A stretch of DNA of 64,000 nucleotides from Sulfurovum sp. (GCA_027019175.1 JALUXB010000019.1:1-64000); one strand, 5' to 3'; counted from the stretch's first letter, positions 7,526 through 17,184 are shown. The notes: a model not told the origin generated them from the letters alone. Translations and numbers: made by a program.

Positions 7526-8907
7526 TGCTTGAAGCAAAACATGTCAAAGCACTGGAAGACCTTGTAGGCAAAGAGAATGTTTACAGCGACAAAGCCCATA
7601 TGATCGCCTACAGCTACGATGCCACCCGTACCCGGTTTGAACCCGATGCAGTTGTTTTCCCACGCAATGAAGAGGATGTCAGCCGCATTCTGGTTTACTG
7701 CAACCATCACGGCATTGTCATCACCCCTCGCGGTGCGGGTAGCGGATTTACCGGTGGTGCCCTGCCAACCAAAGGCGGTATTACGCTTGCAATGGAAAAA
7801 CATATGAACAGGATCCTCGAGATCGATATGGAGAATATGGTTGCGGTCGTACAACCTGGTGTGATCAACATGGATCTGCAAAAAGCGGTCGAAGCAAAAG
7901 GGCTTTTCTATCCGCCTGACCCTGCCAGTGAGGAGTACTCCACCATCGGCGGCAACGTCAGTGAAAATGCAGGCGGCATGCGCGCGGCAAAATACGGCAT
8001 TACCAAAGACTACGTCATGGCACTGCGTGCTGTACGTGCCAACGGTGACATCATCCGTGCAGGCAAACGTACCATCAAGGATGTGGCAGGCTACAATATC
8101 GCCGGTATCCTGACTGCTTCAGAGGGGACACTGGCTGTCATTACCGAAATTACGGTCAAACTGTTGCCAAAACCAAAGTTCCGCAAAGCCTATATGGGCA
8201 TCTTCCCCTCCGTTGAAGATGCGATGAACGCCGTTTTCAAATCGCTTGCGGGTGGAGCCAACCCGGTTGCAATGGAATTTATGGATGCCCTTGTCGTGCA
8301 GGCACTCAAGGAGAAGCTGGGTGTAGCACTTCCTGAAGATGCCGGCGCACTGCTCATTGGCGATGTGGACGGCAATGTTATCGAAGAGGTTGACTTTCAG
8401 TTAAATATTCTGGAACAGTCGTTCAAAGAAAACGGTGCGCAGGACTTTGTCGTTGCCAATACCGATGCCGAGCGGGACAAACTCTGGTTTGCCAGACGAA
8501 ACGCCTCCCCATCCATCACCATTTATGGCAGCAAGAAGCTCAATGAAGATATCTCCGTACCCAGAAGTATGCTCCCTGAAGCACTGAAGAACATTTATGC
8601 TATCGGCGAGAAGTACGGTTTCAAGGTACCCTGTTTCGGTCATGCGGGAGACGGGAATATCCACGTCAACGTAATGGTAGACGGTTCGGATGAAAAGCAG
8701 CTTGAAGAAGGGCATAAAGCCATTGAGGAAATTTTTGAACTTGTCGTCGAAATGGGTGGAACACTCAGTGGCGAACACGGCATCGGCACTTCCAAAGCAC
8801 CGTTTATGAACATCGCCTTCAACGAAGCAGAGTTACAGCTTTTCCGGGACATTAAAAAAGCATTCGATCCCAACGGTATTCTCAACCCCGGAAAGATGGG
8901 ACTGTAA
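7525..8907 (+). CDS. glcD: FAD-linked 2-hydroxyacid oxidase subunit (GlcD family)
   Basis: A 460-residue flavoprotein of the glycolate oxidase/D-lactate dehydrogenase family. The PCMH-type FAD-binding half carries PRGAGSGFTGGALPTKGGI and GGNVSENAGGMRAAKYG; the C-terminal half carries CFGHAGDGNIHVNV and GGTLSGEHGIGTSKA. It would oxidise glycolate or D-lactate and pass electrons to the respiratory chain. No GlcE or GlcF partner is adjacent, so the substrate cannot be fixed here. It is coupled to the preceding PgbA-like gene. Confidence 0.88.
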   Translation: MLEAKHVKALEDLVGKENVYSDKAHMIAYSYDATRTRFEPDAVVFPRNEEDVSRILVYCNHHGIVITPRGAGSGFTGGALPTKGGITLAMEKHMNRILEIDMENMVAVVQPGVINMDLQKAVEAKGLFYPPDPASEEYSTIGGNVSENAGGMRAAKYGITKDYVMALRAVRANGDIIRAGKRTIKDVAGYNIAGILTASEGTLAVITEITVKLLPKPKFRKAYMGIFPSVEDAMNAVFKSLAGGANPVAMEFMDALVVQALKEKLGVALPEDAGALLIGDVDGNVIEEVDFQLNILEQSFKENGAQDFVVANTDAERDKLWFARRNASPSITIYGSKKLNEDISVPRSMLPEALKNIYAIGEKYGFKVPCFGHAGDGNIHVNVMVDGSDEKQLEEGHKAIEEIFELVVEMGGTLSGEHGIGTSKAPFMNIAFNEAELQLFRDIKKAFDPNGILNPGKMGL

Positions 8908-8933
8908 AAAATGAAACATTAAAAAGGGTGGGA

Positions 8934-9755
8934 GTGAAAAAGAAGGGTATTCTCAAAGAGTATTACATCTTTTTGCGCGATTTCGTCAAAGATCTTTTTG
9001 ACGACCGTCTTGGCTATTATGCTTCCAGCCTCAGCTGGAACACCATCTTTTCTATCATTCCGCTTCTGGTTATTCTGCTGTACATTTTTACCACCATGCC
9101 TGCTTTCGACCTTTTTTACGAAAAGATACGCCAGCTCATCTTTTCCAATCTCCTGCCCACCCAGTCCGAAGAGATCATGGAGCGTATCAATACGTTTGTA
9201 CATAACTCGGACAAACTGGGAATGATGGGGATTTTCTATGTCACCTTCGCAGCAATCATGTTCTTCAAAAGTTACGATTACATTGTCAATGACATCTTCG
9301 AACTGCCGCCAAGAAGCATTTTGTCGAGTATCCGTATCTATCTGCTGCTCATTACCCTTGTGCCTCTTATGATGGTGGCATCCTTTTTCCTGAGCAGTTT
9401 CATACAAAGCTATCTCGATAAAACCAGTGTAACGAGCTTTATACACCTCTATTATTTTCTCCCCTATCTTATTGTCTGGGGCGCATTTTATATTGCTTAC
9501 CAGCTTTCCGCAAAAACACCCATTAAACCCAAGGCAGCTGCCATGAGCTCGTTTATCGCTTCGCTCATCTGGTATCTTTCAAAAAGCGGCTTTGTCTTTT
9601 ACGTCATGCACAACAAAACCTACACTTCGGTTTATGGCAGCATCAGTACCCTGCTCTTCTTTTTTCTCTGGATCTACATCTCATGGGCCATTTTTCTGCA
9701 TGGTTTGCGCTTTTGTTACCTGCTCAACAAAGGGAAAGAGATAGAAAAAATTTAA
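8934..9755 (+). CDS. YihY/BrkB-family inner membrane protein
   Basis: About 273 residues with six predicted membrane helices and the family hallmarks LGYYASSLSWNTIFSIIPLLVILLY near the N-terminus and KTYTSVYGSISTLLFFFLWIYISW near the C-terminus. It was once misnamed RNase BN; the real function is uncertain, possibly transport. I prefer GTG 8934 (AAGGG upstream) over the track's GTG 8928. The 3' end overlaps the end of convergent comEC by 4 bp. Confidence 0.85.
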   Translation: MKKKGILKEYYIFLRDFVKDLFDDRLGYYASSLSWNTIFSIIPLLVILLYIFTTMPAFDLFYEKIRQLIFSNLLPTQSEEIMERINTFVHNSDKLGMMGIFYVTFAAIMFFKSYDYIVNDIFELPPRSILSSIRIYLLLITLVPLMMVASFFLSSFIQSYLDKTSVTSFIHLYYFLPYLIVWGAFYIAYQLSAKTPIKPKAAAMSSFIASLIWYLSKSGFVFYVMHNKTYTSVYGSISTLLFFFLWIYISWAIFLHGLRFCYLLNKGKEIEKI

Positions 9756-11014
9756 TGCATACCGAAAAGGTATAGCCCATATATGCCTGCACTCCCAAGC
9801 AAACCGTAAAAAGCCTTTTTGCTGCGGATAGCCCACAGGGCAAGTGCAATATAGCCTGCCCCGAGCCACCATGGTACATACTGTTCAGTTATGGGTGTAT
9901 GGATCTCAAAAAGCCTTGAAAGCACAGGATCCAACACCCCTCCTGCACCAATCAGATGCAGCAGCATCACAACAGGGTAAAAAGGGATAAAGAGCAGTGA
10001 CAGAAGCGGAGAGAGAAGCTGCATCGGCGTGGTCACCGGAAATACCATATGCACGACCGGCAGCATTAAAAGAAAAATACCTACGGGAATCACAGCCAGG
10101 GTAATCACTCTGCTGTCCCACCCTTTGGTATAGTGCAGCAGCAGATAGATAAAAAAGACACCTGCTACCGAGAACCAGAAGCCCAGAGAAACAACCAAAG
10201 AAGGGAAAAGCACCGGTAACAGCAACATGACTGAGGCAAGAAATTCGAAGCTGAGTATCTCTACACCCATGATCAGCATCAGCCATCCAATGAAAAGCAT
10301 CACATACGCTCTCAGCAGTGACGGCGGTGCGCCGGTAAACCAGACATATGCCCCAAGCAACAGCATCGTCACGGCACCCACATCAAGCAACGCAAAGCGA
10401 TACGGGAACCACCGCTGCTGCAACGGGCGGTACAGTGCATAGAGCAGAAAATAGACCATCCCCCATAATATACCAAGATGAAATCCGCTGAGCGCAATCA
10501 AATGGCTGATACCCAACTGCGATACCTTTTGACGCAGTGAAGGCTCAAGCGGGCTGGCAAAAAAGATGGCCTGGTAAAAGTTTGCAAGCCTGTTGTCCCT
10601 GTGTTGTGCAGCGACATGCTCCATTAGACTCTTTTTCCATGAAGCCTCTTTTGGTACTACCCGCTTAATACGACTTTTTACATAGAAAGTACCCAAATAT
10701 TTGCTAAAAGGAATATCCTCATTGGGAAAAATCTGCAGTCGAAGCCTTGTACCGGAAAGATCTTTTTTTTGATGGGTTGTAGTATAAAAATGCAAGCCCT
10801 CATCACTGTGCAGTTTCAATACCTGATAGCTTCGGCTGCCATTGGTTTTACGATAGGCATTCTCAACATTGGCAAATGTAAAATAGAACGGCTTGGAGAT
10901 AAACGCATTGTATTCCCGGTACTCCCAGCCAAGACGCAACAAAAGTAAAAGCAGCATCATCGCTGCAAAAAGGAAAAAGGATCTTGGCGACTCAAAAACC
11001 TTCGGTTTCTCCAT
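9752..11014 (-). CDS. comEC: ComEC/Rec2-family DNA uptake channel (short form)
   Basis: A 420-residue polytopic membrane protein. The competence motif ISHLIALSGFHLGILWG matches the ComEC H-L-x-A-x-S-G-x-H pattern and starts the channel domain; many transmembrane helices follow. It lacks the C-terminal metallo-beta-lactamase-like domain of Bacillus ComEC, as usual in Campylobacterota. It would carry single-stranded DNA across the inner membrane. It sits 22 bp downstream of dnaB. Its last codons (MH, stop) coincide with a short word (AATGCATACCGAAA) that also occurs in element C. Confidence 0.87.
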   Translation of the reverse strand: MEKPKVFESPRSFFLFAAMMLLLLLLRLGWEYREYNAFISKPFYFTFANVENAYRKTNGSRSYQVLKLHSDEGLHFYTTTHQKKDLSGTRLRLQIFPNEDIPFSKYLGTFYVKSRIKRVVPKEASWKKSLMEHVAAQHRDNRLANFYQAIFFASPLEPSLRQKVSQLGISHLIALSGFHLGILWGMVYFLLYALYRPLQQRWFPYRFALLDVGAVTMLLLGAYVWFTGAPPSLLRAYVMLFIGWLMLIMGVEILSFEFLASVMLLLPVLFPSLVVSLGFWFSVAGVFFIYLLLHYTKGWDSRVITLAVIPVGIFLLMLPVVHMVFPVTTPMQLLSPLLSLLFIPFYPVVMLLHLIGAGGVLDPVLSRLFEIHTPITEQYVPWWLGAGYIALALWAIRSKKAFYGLLGSAGIYGLYLFGMH

Positions 11015-11036
11015 ATGTTCTCAATACAATCTGCTG

Positions 11037-13523
11037 TTAAATAGGAGGAAGCTCAATATTGCCGGTATTGGCAGGAATATCACCATCTTCATAAACGACT
11101 TCAAATGCCGGAGAGTGACTTGCGTCCACAAAGCGGGTAAACTTCTTCTGGAAGATCAGATCTACCGTACCTGTCGGCCCGTTACGCTGCTTTCCGATAA
11201 TCAGTTCCGTCTCTTCATCCGGTTTTCTTTTGAGGTCATTGTACGCATTTTCATACTCACGCACTTTGTCCGCATTCCCCTCGGCTTTGAACTTCTCAAG
11301 TTTCTCTTTAATTTGTGATTCACGATATACATCATCACGGTAGACAAACAGGATAATATCGGCATCCTGTTCAATGGCACCTGACTCCCGAAGATCCGAG
11401 AGCATCGGACGCTTGTTTTCACGTGCTTCAAGCGAGCGGTTCAGCTGCGAAAGTGCCACAATAGGAATAGCCAGCTCTCTTGCAAGCTGCTTGAGTCCTC
11501 TTGAAATTTCAGAAACTTCCTGCTGACGTCCTTCGCGCCCCTCTCCGCTCATCAGCTGCAGATAGTCGATAATAGCCATCGATATTTCCGGGTGCTGTGT
11601 TTTCAATTTTCTCAGTTTACTGCGCACATGATGGATCGTCGCATATCCGCCGTCATCGACAAACAGCTTTTTTTGTGCCATTTCATCTGTTGCCGAAGCA
11701 AGCTGCGACCACTGCTCATCATTGAGATCCCCCACCCGCAACTGCTGCAACGGAATGGAAGTTTTGGCAGAAAGCAGACGCAGCATCAACTGCTCTGCGG
11801 GCATCTCCAGCGAGAAAAACGCTACCCCTTCACCACGCTCTATGGCTCTGAGTGCCATATTCAGCACAAATGCCGTGTTATGTGTTACGGTCATATCCTC
11901 AAGCAGAAAGAGATGATTACCATCAAGTACAAAACCATAATAGTCATCTACTTTGTCAAACTCTACCTTTATACCTGTATGGGTATGGTCACGCCTCGAA
12001 GCAAGCGGTCGTGCCTGTTTGCGCTTGATGCGAGTAGGAATGGTATCGAGTACACCAACGATACGCACGCGATATACATCACTCTCATAGCCGATACTTC
12101 GAATGGTCGCTTTTTTCTTTTTCAGTGAAACCCTGAATCCAAGTGTATCCGCAAGATACTTGATCTGCTCTGCAAGCGTTTTTGATTTTTGTACGATCTC
12201 AAAGACATGATAGCGGTCATCATAGTATCCGTCGCTGTCAATGAGCCCGGCTAAAAGTTGAAGCCTGTTTTTTCTACTGTTTGCAATATAGTGATGCGGG
12301 ATATGTTTATTGTCCAGCACACCAAGCTGTCTTAGCTTCCCTTGCAGGGAGTTACTCAAATCTTTTAGGGCTCCCTCTTTTTGGATATTGGTAATGCCAT
12401 ACATGGTACATTTGCCATCTACAGCATACCGGTGAAGCTTTTTATCAAGCTCAAACGCATAATCTTGCAAATAGGCTACGATCTCTGGATCTTCTGTCGC
12501 GATCCTCACATCACTGCTTCGACCGTCTCCAAGCCACAAACCAAGAAAATAGGGTTCAACCTCCAGCGGTTTTTCCTCAAACTCGATAGCTACCTTGTAC
12601 CCTTTGTAGTTCGATTTGAACTTCTCATTCTTGGTGATGTATTCGGACACCTCTATATTGAGCAGATCACCGTGCTTGTGTTTACCTTCGTTGCGTGAAC
12701 GCTTCAGTGAGAGTATGTGTGATTTGTTGACACGATAGTCAATTCCCTTATTTTGTCTCACCCAGTACATCTCCTCTTGACCTCGTGCAAGAGAGAGTAC
12801 TTTTCTTGGTGTGGAGTCATCTCCCATCAGCAGATCCCCCACTTTAACCTCTTCAACCTTTTTGAGCGTACCGTCATACATAACTACTTTGGTACCTTTC
12901 CCAAGGCATTTCCCCATCGCCGGTCTTGCCGCAATGATAACCAGGTCTCCTTTTCCAAAACCCGATGTTTTGTCATTGAGGTTTTTGAAGCCCGTATCGA
13001 CCCCGATCAGCTTTGAGTTACCCAGCGCTTTAAGACGATTGATCTCATCGAGCATCGAGAGTGTGATCTCTTTGGAATCCCGAAAGTCATCATTGGTGTT
13101 GTTTTGCGTAATCTCGTAGAGTTTTTTCTCCACAAGGTTCATCACCTCTTCTGCAGGGAGATCATCTTCGATGGTCACCTTTTTGATCTCGGTCGCCAGT
13201 GTCGCCAGTGCCCGCTTGCTTGCCTTGGCTTTGATCTCATTAATATATGCAGATGTATTGGTAATGGGGTTGGCAGAGAGCAGATCGAGCATCGCTACCT
13301 CATCGAACTTGCCCATACTCTGCAGCTTGCTTTTCAGAAACTCTTCATCGATCGGCTTTTCTTCCCGGGAAAGCTCTTCCATTGCCACAAATACATGCTG
13401 ATGGAACGGCAGATAAAAATCGTTCGGGTTCAGTTTTGCCGCGATCTCTTCGTAGATTTCAGGATCGAAGATAATTGCCGAAAGTACAGCACGTTCGATA
13501 TTGATGTTATACATATTTTCCAT
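11037..13523 (-). CDS. dnaB: Replicative DNA helicase DnaB with an intein
   Basis: The 828-residue precursor splices to a ~484-residue DnaB. The N-terminal domain begins MENMYNINIERAVLSAI; the RecA-like core has ARPAMGK/T (Walker A, split by the intein), MAIIDYLQLM (Walker B) and LSDLRESGAIEQDAD. The C-terminus is the ordinary LIFQKKFTRF followed by an acidic tail. I start at ATG 13523 with AAGGTGA ~5 nt upstream; the track's 13556 adds 11 residues not found in DnaB. Helicase activity requires removal of the intein because it interrupts the ATP-binding loop. comEC lies downstream. Confidence 0.95.
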   Translation of the reverse strand: MENMYNINIERAVLSAIIFDPEIYEEIAAKLNPNDFYLPFHQHVFVAMEELSREEKPIDEEFLKSKLQSMGKFDEVAMLDLLSANPITNTSAYINEIKAKASKRALATLATEIKKVTIEDDLPAEEVMNLVEKKLYEITQNNTNDDFRDSKEITLSMLDEINRLKALGNSKLIGVDTGFKNLNDKTSGFGKGDLVIIAARPAMGKCLGKGTKVVMYDGTLKKVEEVKVGDLLMGDDSTPRKVLSLARGQEEMYWVRQNKGIDYRVNKSHILSLKRSRNEGKHKHGDLLNIEVSEYITKNEKFKSNYKGYKVAIEFEEKPLEVEPYFLGLWLGDGRSSDVRIATEDPEIVAYLQDYAFELDKKLHRYAVDGKCTMYGITNIQKEGALKDLSNSLQGKLRQLGVLDNKHIPHHYIANSRKNRLQLLAGLIDSDGYYDDRYHVFEIVQKSKTLAEQIKYLADTLGFRVSLKKKKATIRSIGYESDVYRVRIVGVLDTIPTRIKRKQARPLASRRDHTHTGIKVEFDKVDDYYGFVLDGNHLFLLEDMTVTHNTAFVLNMALRAIERGEGVAFFSLEMPAEQLMLRLLSAKTSIPLQQLRVGDLNDEQWSQLASATDEMAQKKLFVDDGGYATIHHVRSKLRKLKTQHPEISMAIIDYLQLMSGEGREGRQQEVSEISRGLKQLARELAIPIVALSQLNRSLEARENKRPMLSDLRESGAIEQDADIILFVYRDDVYRESQIKEKLEKFKAEGNADKVREYENAYNDLKRKPDEETELIIGKQRNGPTGTVDLIFQKKFTRFVDASHSPAFEVVYEDGDIPANTGNIELPPI
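11877..12908 (-). other. DnaB intein with LAGLIDADG homing endonuclease
   Basis: A 344-residue in-frame insertion exactly between K and T of the DnaB Walker A motif (AMGK/TAF). It begins CLGKGTKVVMYDG (block A, Cys1) and ends TVTHN followed by T (+1), so all splice-junction residues are present. Block B reads VNKSHIL, with Asn where Thr is more common. Two dodecapeptide motifs, FLGLWLGDGRS and LLAGLIDSDGYYD, keep both acidic residues, so the endonuclease looks active. It is therefore a full-size, probably mobile intein and not a mini-intein. Confidence 0.95.
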
Positions 13524-13572
13524 CAAATCACCTTTATACACATATTCCAATAGCAAATCTTGTTTTTTTCAA

Positions 13573-13605
13573 GACGGTTTGAAGGTGCGTGATTACGCAC
13601 CCTAC
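13573..13605 (-). repeat. Single REP-like palindrome, subtype A, at the ispG stop
   Basis: Read on the minus strand: GTAG head then GGTGCG...CGCACC hairpin then CTTCAAACCGT. The head's TAG (13602-13604) is the ispG stop codon and the preceding GCG codes its last alanine. The flank CGGTTTGAAGGTGCG also occurs at 24200. Confidence 0.85.
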
Positions 13606-14663
13606 GCATTTTTTTCCGCAAAACGTTCTACCTCTTCTACAAATCTATCCACCAGTTCAGACTCAGGAAGACGTGCCACTACTTCCCCCTTGACCATCAC
13701 AAGCCCTGCCCCTTTGCCATAGGCAATGGCAACATCTGCGTGTTTGGCTTCGCCGATGGCATTGACCACGCAGCCCATGACACTCACGTCCATAGGGGTT
13801 GTAATATGTGCCGTTCGACGCTCCACCTCTGCTACGGCAGAGACCAGATCGGCTTCGATACGTCCACAGGTAGGACAAGAAATAATGTTCAGCCCCTCCT
13901 GCACACGGCCGCTGTCTTTGAGGATCGCTTTGCCGACTTTGATCTCCTCTTCAAGCTCTCCGGTAATGGAAACGCGCATCGTATCACCGATACCGTCAAG
14001 CAGCAGTGCCCCAAGCCCAATAGCGGATTTGACCGTTGCATGAAATATTGTCCCTGCTTCCGTCACCCCAAGGTGGAACGGGTAATTGTTCTTCGGACGC
14101 AGCATCCGGTAGGCTTCAACCGTTCTGTCCACATCAGAAGCCTTGAGAGAGACTTTGATGTCGGTAAAACCAAGGTCTTCCAAAAACTTGATGTTGTACT
14201 CCGCACTTGCCACCATACCCTCGGCAGTTGCGCCGTAGCGGTCTTCGAACTCCTTCTCAAGACTCCCCGCATTGACCCCGACACGGATAGGCAAGTTACG
14301 CTCCTGACACGCTTTGACGATCTCTTTGATCCGCCCTTTCTCTCCGATATTCCCAGGATTGAAGCGTATACAGTCCACCCACTTGGCAGCCTCAAGTGCC
14401 AGCTTGTAATTGAAGTGAATATCGGCAATAAGCGGCAGCGATATCTGCTCTTTGATCGCCTTGAGTGCCAAAGCATCCTCCATCTCAGGTACCGCCACAC
14501 GCACCATATCCGCGCCCGCAAAATGAAGACGGTTGATCTGCTCTACCGTTGCCGCCACATCATGCGTATCGGAATAGGTCATCGACTGTACCGAAATAGG
14601 TGCATCACCGCCTACGGCTACGTTTCCGACGAATATCTTTTTGGTTGGGTATCTTTCTTTCAC
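13602..14663 (-). CDS. ispG: 4-hydroxy-3-methylbut-2-enyl diphosphate synthase (IspG/GcpE)
   Basis: A 353-residue [4Fe-4S] enzyme that reductively converts MEcPP to HMBPP in the MEP isoprenoid pathway. The barrel domain starts [26 protein letters not shown]. The cluster cysteines lie in ISCPTCGR and [13 protein letters not shown] start at GTG 14663 (MKERYPTKK), which has AAAAGG 6 nt upstream; the track's extra N-terminus (VREYAPYS) is encoded by a REP palindrome. The stop codon is donated by another REP at the 3' end, so repeats bracket the gene. Confidence 0.93.
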   Translation of the reverse strand: MKERYPTKKIFVGNVAVGGDAPISVQSMTYSDTHDVAATVEQINRLHFAGADMVRVAVPEMEDALALKAIKEQISLPLIADIHFNYKLALEAAKWVDCIRFNPGNIGEKGRIKEIVKACQERNLPIRVGVNAGSLEKEFEDRYGATAEGMVASAEYNIKFLEDLGFTDIKVSLKASDVDRTVEAYRMLRPKNNYPFHLGVTEAGTIFHATVKSAIGLGALLLDGIGDTMRVSITGELEEEIKVGKAILKDSGRVQEGLNIISCPTCGRIEADLVSAVAEVERRTAHITTPMDVSVMGCVVNAIGEAKHADVAIAYGKGAGLVMVKGEVVARLPESELVDRFVEEVERFAEKNA

Positions 14664-14684
14664 ACTGTGCCTTTTATTATAACT

Positions 14685-14789
14685 GTAGGGTGCGTACTCA
14701 CGCACCTCTTTAACAATCAACATTGGATATTATCATACATTCCCACCATATGATTGAAACAAAAAACGGTGCGTGGCTACGCACCCTAC
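14685..14789. repeat. BIME: inverted pair of subtype-A REPs between priA and ispG
   Basis: Arm 1 at 14685-14706 (GTAGGGTGCG...CGCACC) and arm 2 in inverted orientation at 14768-14789 are separated by 61 bp. Each arm is itself a hairpin. The whole 105-bp unit occupies most of the gap between the priA stop (14821) and the ispG start (14663). Confidence 0.85.
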
Positions 14790-14820
14790 ATTTGGCATAT
14801 TTTATCTAAAAATTCTTCAT

Positions 14821-16731
14821 TTACGAGAACTCCACCGGGTCCATATCTACCTCTATCTCCCGACAGTCAACCGCATGCAGGGCTTTAAGCAGCGGTACTC
14901 TGTTTTTGGCACGCAGCAGTATCTGGAAGCGGTACTTGTTGGCAATCCGTTCTACGGGAGCTTTGCCATGTCCGACAATCTCTATCTGCGCAAATGCTTT
15001 GAGTTTTGTGACCGTATCCATCGTCATCTTGGCCGCTTTGGCTTCATTTTTATGTGCAATCAGAATGCGTGCCAACGATACAAAAGGCGGATATTCCGCA
15101 ATCTCCAGAAAGAGCAGCTCATCTTTGAGAAACTGCTCATAGTTTCCCAGGTAGGGTTCAAACTGGGCAGGGTCAGCAGTCTGAATAAGCACTTCTGCCT
15201 GCTTCGCACGCCCGCTTCGCCCGGCAATTTGAAAAAGAAGGCTCATCGCCCGTTCTCTCGAGCGGTAGTCCGCCATCCCCATAATATGATCAAGTCCCAT
15301 GATGACTGCCAGGGTGATATTGGGGTAGTCATGCCCCTTGCTGAGCATCTGCGTGCCCAGCAGCAGATGACTTTCACCGCTTTCGAAGCGTTTAAGTGCC
15401 TTGACTAGTTTATTGGCAGTGGTAATACTGTCTCGGTCGAACTGCTCTATCTTAATGCCCTCTATGGCTTCCTCTATGACTTCAATCGCTTCCTGCGTAC
15501 CAATGCGTTCACTGCTCAGAGGCGTATGTCCGCAGTAGGTACAACTCTCCCGTATGGCTTCGGTGTAGTTACAATAGTGACATTTTAGGTGCCGTCGTTT
15601 TCTGTGCAGAGCCATCCCCACCGAACAGTAGGGGCAGGTATGCGTCTTGCCGCAGTTTTGGCAGTAGAGATACTTGAAGTTGCCCCGAGTAGGCAAAAAG
15701 AGCAACGACTGTCCACCCTCTTCGTAATGTTCCCTGATCGCATACACAATGGGAGCCGTAATACCGTCACCAGGTATGAACCTGTAACGTTTTTGGGTCT
15801 GTACATAGGGTTTGGGGAGCTTTATCACATCATACTTGTAGTAGCTTGTCGTACTCGGGGTTGCAGAGGCAAGCACCACCTTTGCCCCCAGCTTCTGCCC
15901 CATGAGCACCGCAACATCTCTGGCATGGTAACGCGGTCTGGTCTGCGCCTTATAGCTGTCATCATGCTCCTCATCGACGATGATCAGCCCCACATCACGC
16001 ATCGGCGTAAAGAGCGCCGAACGCGCCCCAGCAATGATGCGCACCCTGCCAGACTCAATCCCCTCAAGTATCTCCTCTTTTTTCTTCTTTGTGATCTTTG
16101 AGTGCCACATCGCCACCGTATCACCAAAGTAAGCACGCAGACGCTTCTCCATCTGCGGCGTAAGAGAGATCTCCGGCATCAGAAAGATGGTTGTTTTGCC
16201 CTCTTCAAGCATTTTTGCCATGAGGGTGATAAAGATTTCGGTCTTTCCCGCACCAGTCACACCAAAAAGGAGGGCTTTGTCTTTTTGAAGGAGCTGCTTG
16301 TAGGCTTGTTGCTGCTCAGGAGAGAGGGTAGGGTGTTGTACCCCCATAACACCATTTTCTATTTGAGAAGTCGGTGTTGTCAGGGGATAAGCATCTACAA
16401 TGCCATGCATACGAGGAACTAAATTCCGAGTCGTACAACACCCTACGGAATATGGCAAAAAAAGTGAAATCGCTTCAGAAAAAGAGGAGAAGTAATACTC
16501 CGAAATAAATTTGGCAATCTGCATCTGGATATCGTTATATGCATACTCTGAAACAGCAAGTATCGCTTCTGTCTCAAAGGTGGGTACTTCTATTTTGGCT
16601 AAAACGACTGCCTGCTTTGTGGTAGATTTGAGGGGAACGCTAACGACACTGCCAGACGGCAGTGCCTCAGAAGCACGGTAGGTAAGAACCGGTGCGCTGG
16701 AGTACAGCAGTGCGACTTTGTAAAAGTACAC
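14821..16731 (-). CDS. priA: Primosomal protein N' (replication restart helicase PriA)
   Basis: A 636-residue superfamily 2 helicase that reloads the replisome at collapsed forks. The N-terminal ~95 residues are the DNA 3'-end-binding domain. The helicase core has GVTGAGKTEIF (Walker A), DEEHDDSYK (motif II) and LASATPSTTS. A zinc-binding insert carries paired cysteines (CQNCGKTHTCPYCS, CHYCNY, CTYCG). Between the N-terminal domain and the helicase, a ~40-residue linker (VGCCTTRNLVPRMHG...) is encoded by a REP-pair insertion rather than by family sequence. Confidence 0.93.
   Translation of the reverse strand: MYFYKVALLYSSAPVLTYRASEALPSGSVVSVPLKSTTKQAVVLAKIEVPTFETEAILAVSEYAYNDIQMQIAKFISEYYFSSFSEAISLFLPYSVGCCTTRNLVPRMHGIVDAYPLTTPTSQIENGVMGVQHPTLSPEQQQAYKQLLQKDKALLFGVTGAGKTEIFITLMAKMLEEGKTTIFLMPEISLTPQMEKRLRAYFGDTVAMWHSKITKKKKEEILEGIESGRVRIIAGARSALFTPMRDVGLIIVDEEHDDSYKAQTRPRYHARDVAVLMGQKLGAKVVLASATPSTTSYYKYDVIKLPKPYVQTQKRYRFIPGDGITAPIVYAIREHYEEGGQSLLFLPTRGNFKYLYCQNCGKTHTCPYCSVGMALHRKRRHLKCHYCNYTEAIRESCTYCGHTPLSSERIGTQEAIEVIEEAIEGIKIEQFDRDSITTANKLVKALKRFESGESHLLLGTQMLSKGHDYPNITLAVIMGLDHIMGMADYRSRERAMSLLFQIAGRSGRAKQAEVLIQTADPAQFEPYLGNYEQFLKDELLFLEIAEYPPFVSLARILIAHKNEAKAAKMTMDTVTKLKAFAQIEIVGHGKAPVERIANKYRFQILLRAKNRVPLLKALHAVDCREIEVDMDPVEFS
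16328..16446. repeat. REP/BIME (subtype B) inside the priA coding sequence
   Basis: A full REP at 16328-16353 (GTAGGGTGTTGT...AACACC) is followed by a second, inverted REP that appears split: GGTGTTGTCAGGGG at 16373-16386 and ACAACACCCTAC ending at 16446, with ~45 bp between. The region is read through in frame as the PriA interdomain linker. The same palindrome elsewhere in the window is intergenic. Confidence 0.8.
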
Positions 16732-16740
16732 TTCTGTCTG

Positions 16741-17184
16741 TTATTTCAAAAGTTTTTTACAGTCAGCTGCATCACTATCACAGACAAGGCGGCTTTTATC
16801 CAATTTATATTTGGCATCTCCTCCCCCAGAGAACATATACTTATAGTGTGTTGCATCTACTCTTGTCCAACAACTTGTTTGTCCATTTGAACAGTTCTCT
16901 ATTTTGTATTCCAGTACAGGCAGGTTTGTATTATTATCAAAGTATGAAAAGGCATACGTACTATCTCCCAAGTCACTAATTTGGGTAAAAGTACCTCGTA
17001 ATATTCGCTTTTGCCGCTCTGTCGCCAGTGAGCTTCGTACTGCCGAAAGCGTATCTCTTGCCTTTGCCATTTTGGCATCACTAATGATGGGGGCGAGTTT
17101 TGGTACTGCCACTACTGCTAATATCCCTATTACAACTATCACAAATACCAGTTCAATCATTGTAAATGCATTTTTCATTTTCAT
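16741..17184 (-). CDS. Type IV pilin-like / pseudopilin protein 1
   Basis: A 147-residue protein with a class III signal peptide: MKMKNAFTMIELVFVIVVIGILAVVAVPKL. Prepilin peptidase would cut after the alanine before FTMIE; E5 is present. The ~115-residue globular part has cysteines that could pair (CSNGQTSCW, CDSDAADC). It is probably a pseudopilin or minor pilin of a type II secretion or transformation apparatus, fitting the ComEC nearby. It lies 9 bp from the priA start, so it may be cotranscribed with priA. Confidence 0.82.
   Translation of the reverse strand: MKMKNAFTMIELVFVIVVIGILAVVAVPKLAPIISDAKMAKARDTLSAVRSSLATERQKRILRGTFTQISDLGDSTYAFSYFDNNTNLPVLEYKIENCSNGQTSCWTRVDATHYKYMFSGGGDAKYKLDKSRLVCDSDAADCKKLLK

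Noticed and set aside
9754-9768. Element C fragment at the yihY-comEC junction (AATGCATACCGAAA)
   Set aside because: Only 14 nt match and no palindrome remains; noted in the comEC entry but not called as a copy.
13740-14753. 337-residue + strand ORF opposite ispG
   Set aside because: It is a shadow of ispG in the complementary strand; no family signature, and ispG motifs are complete.
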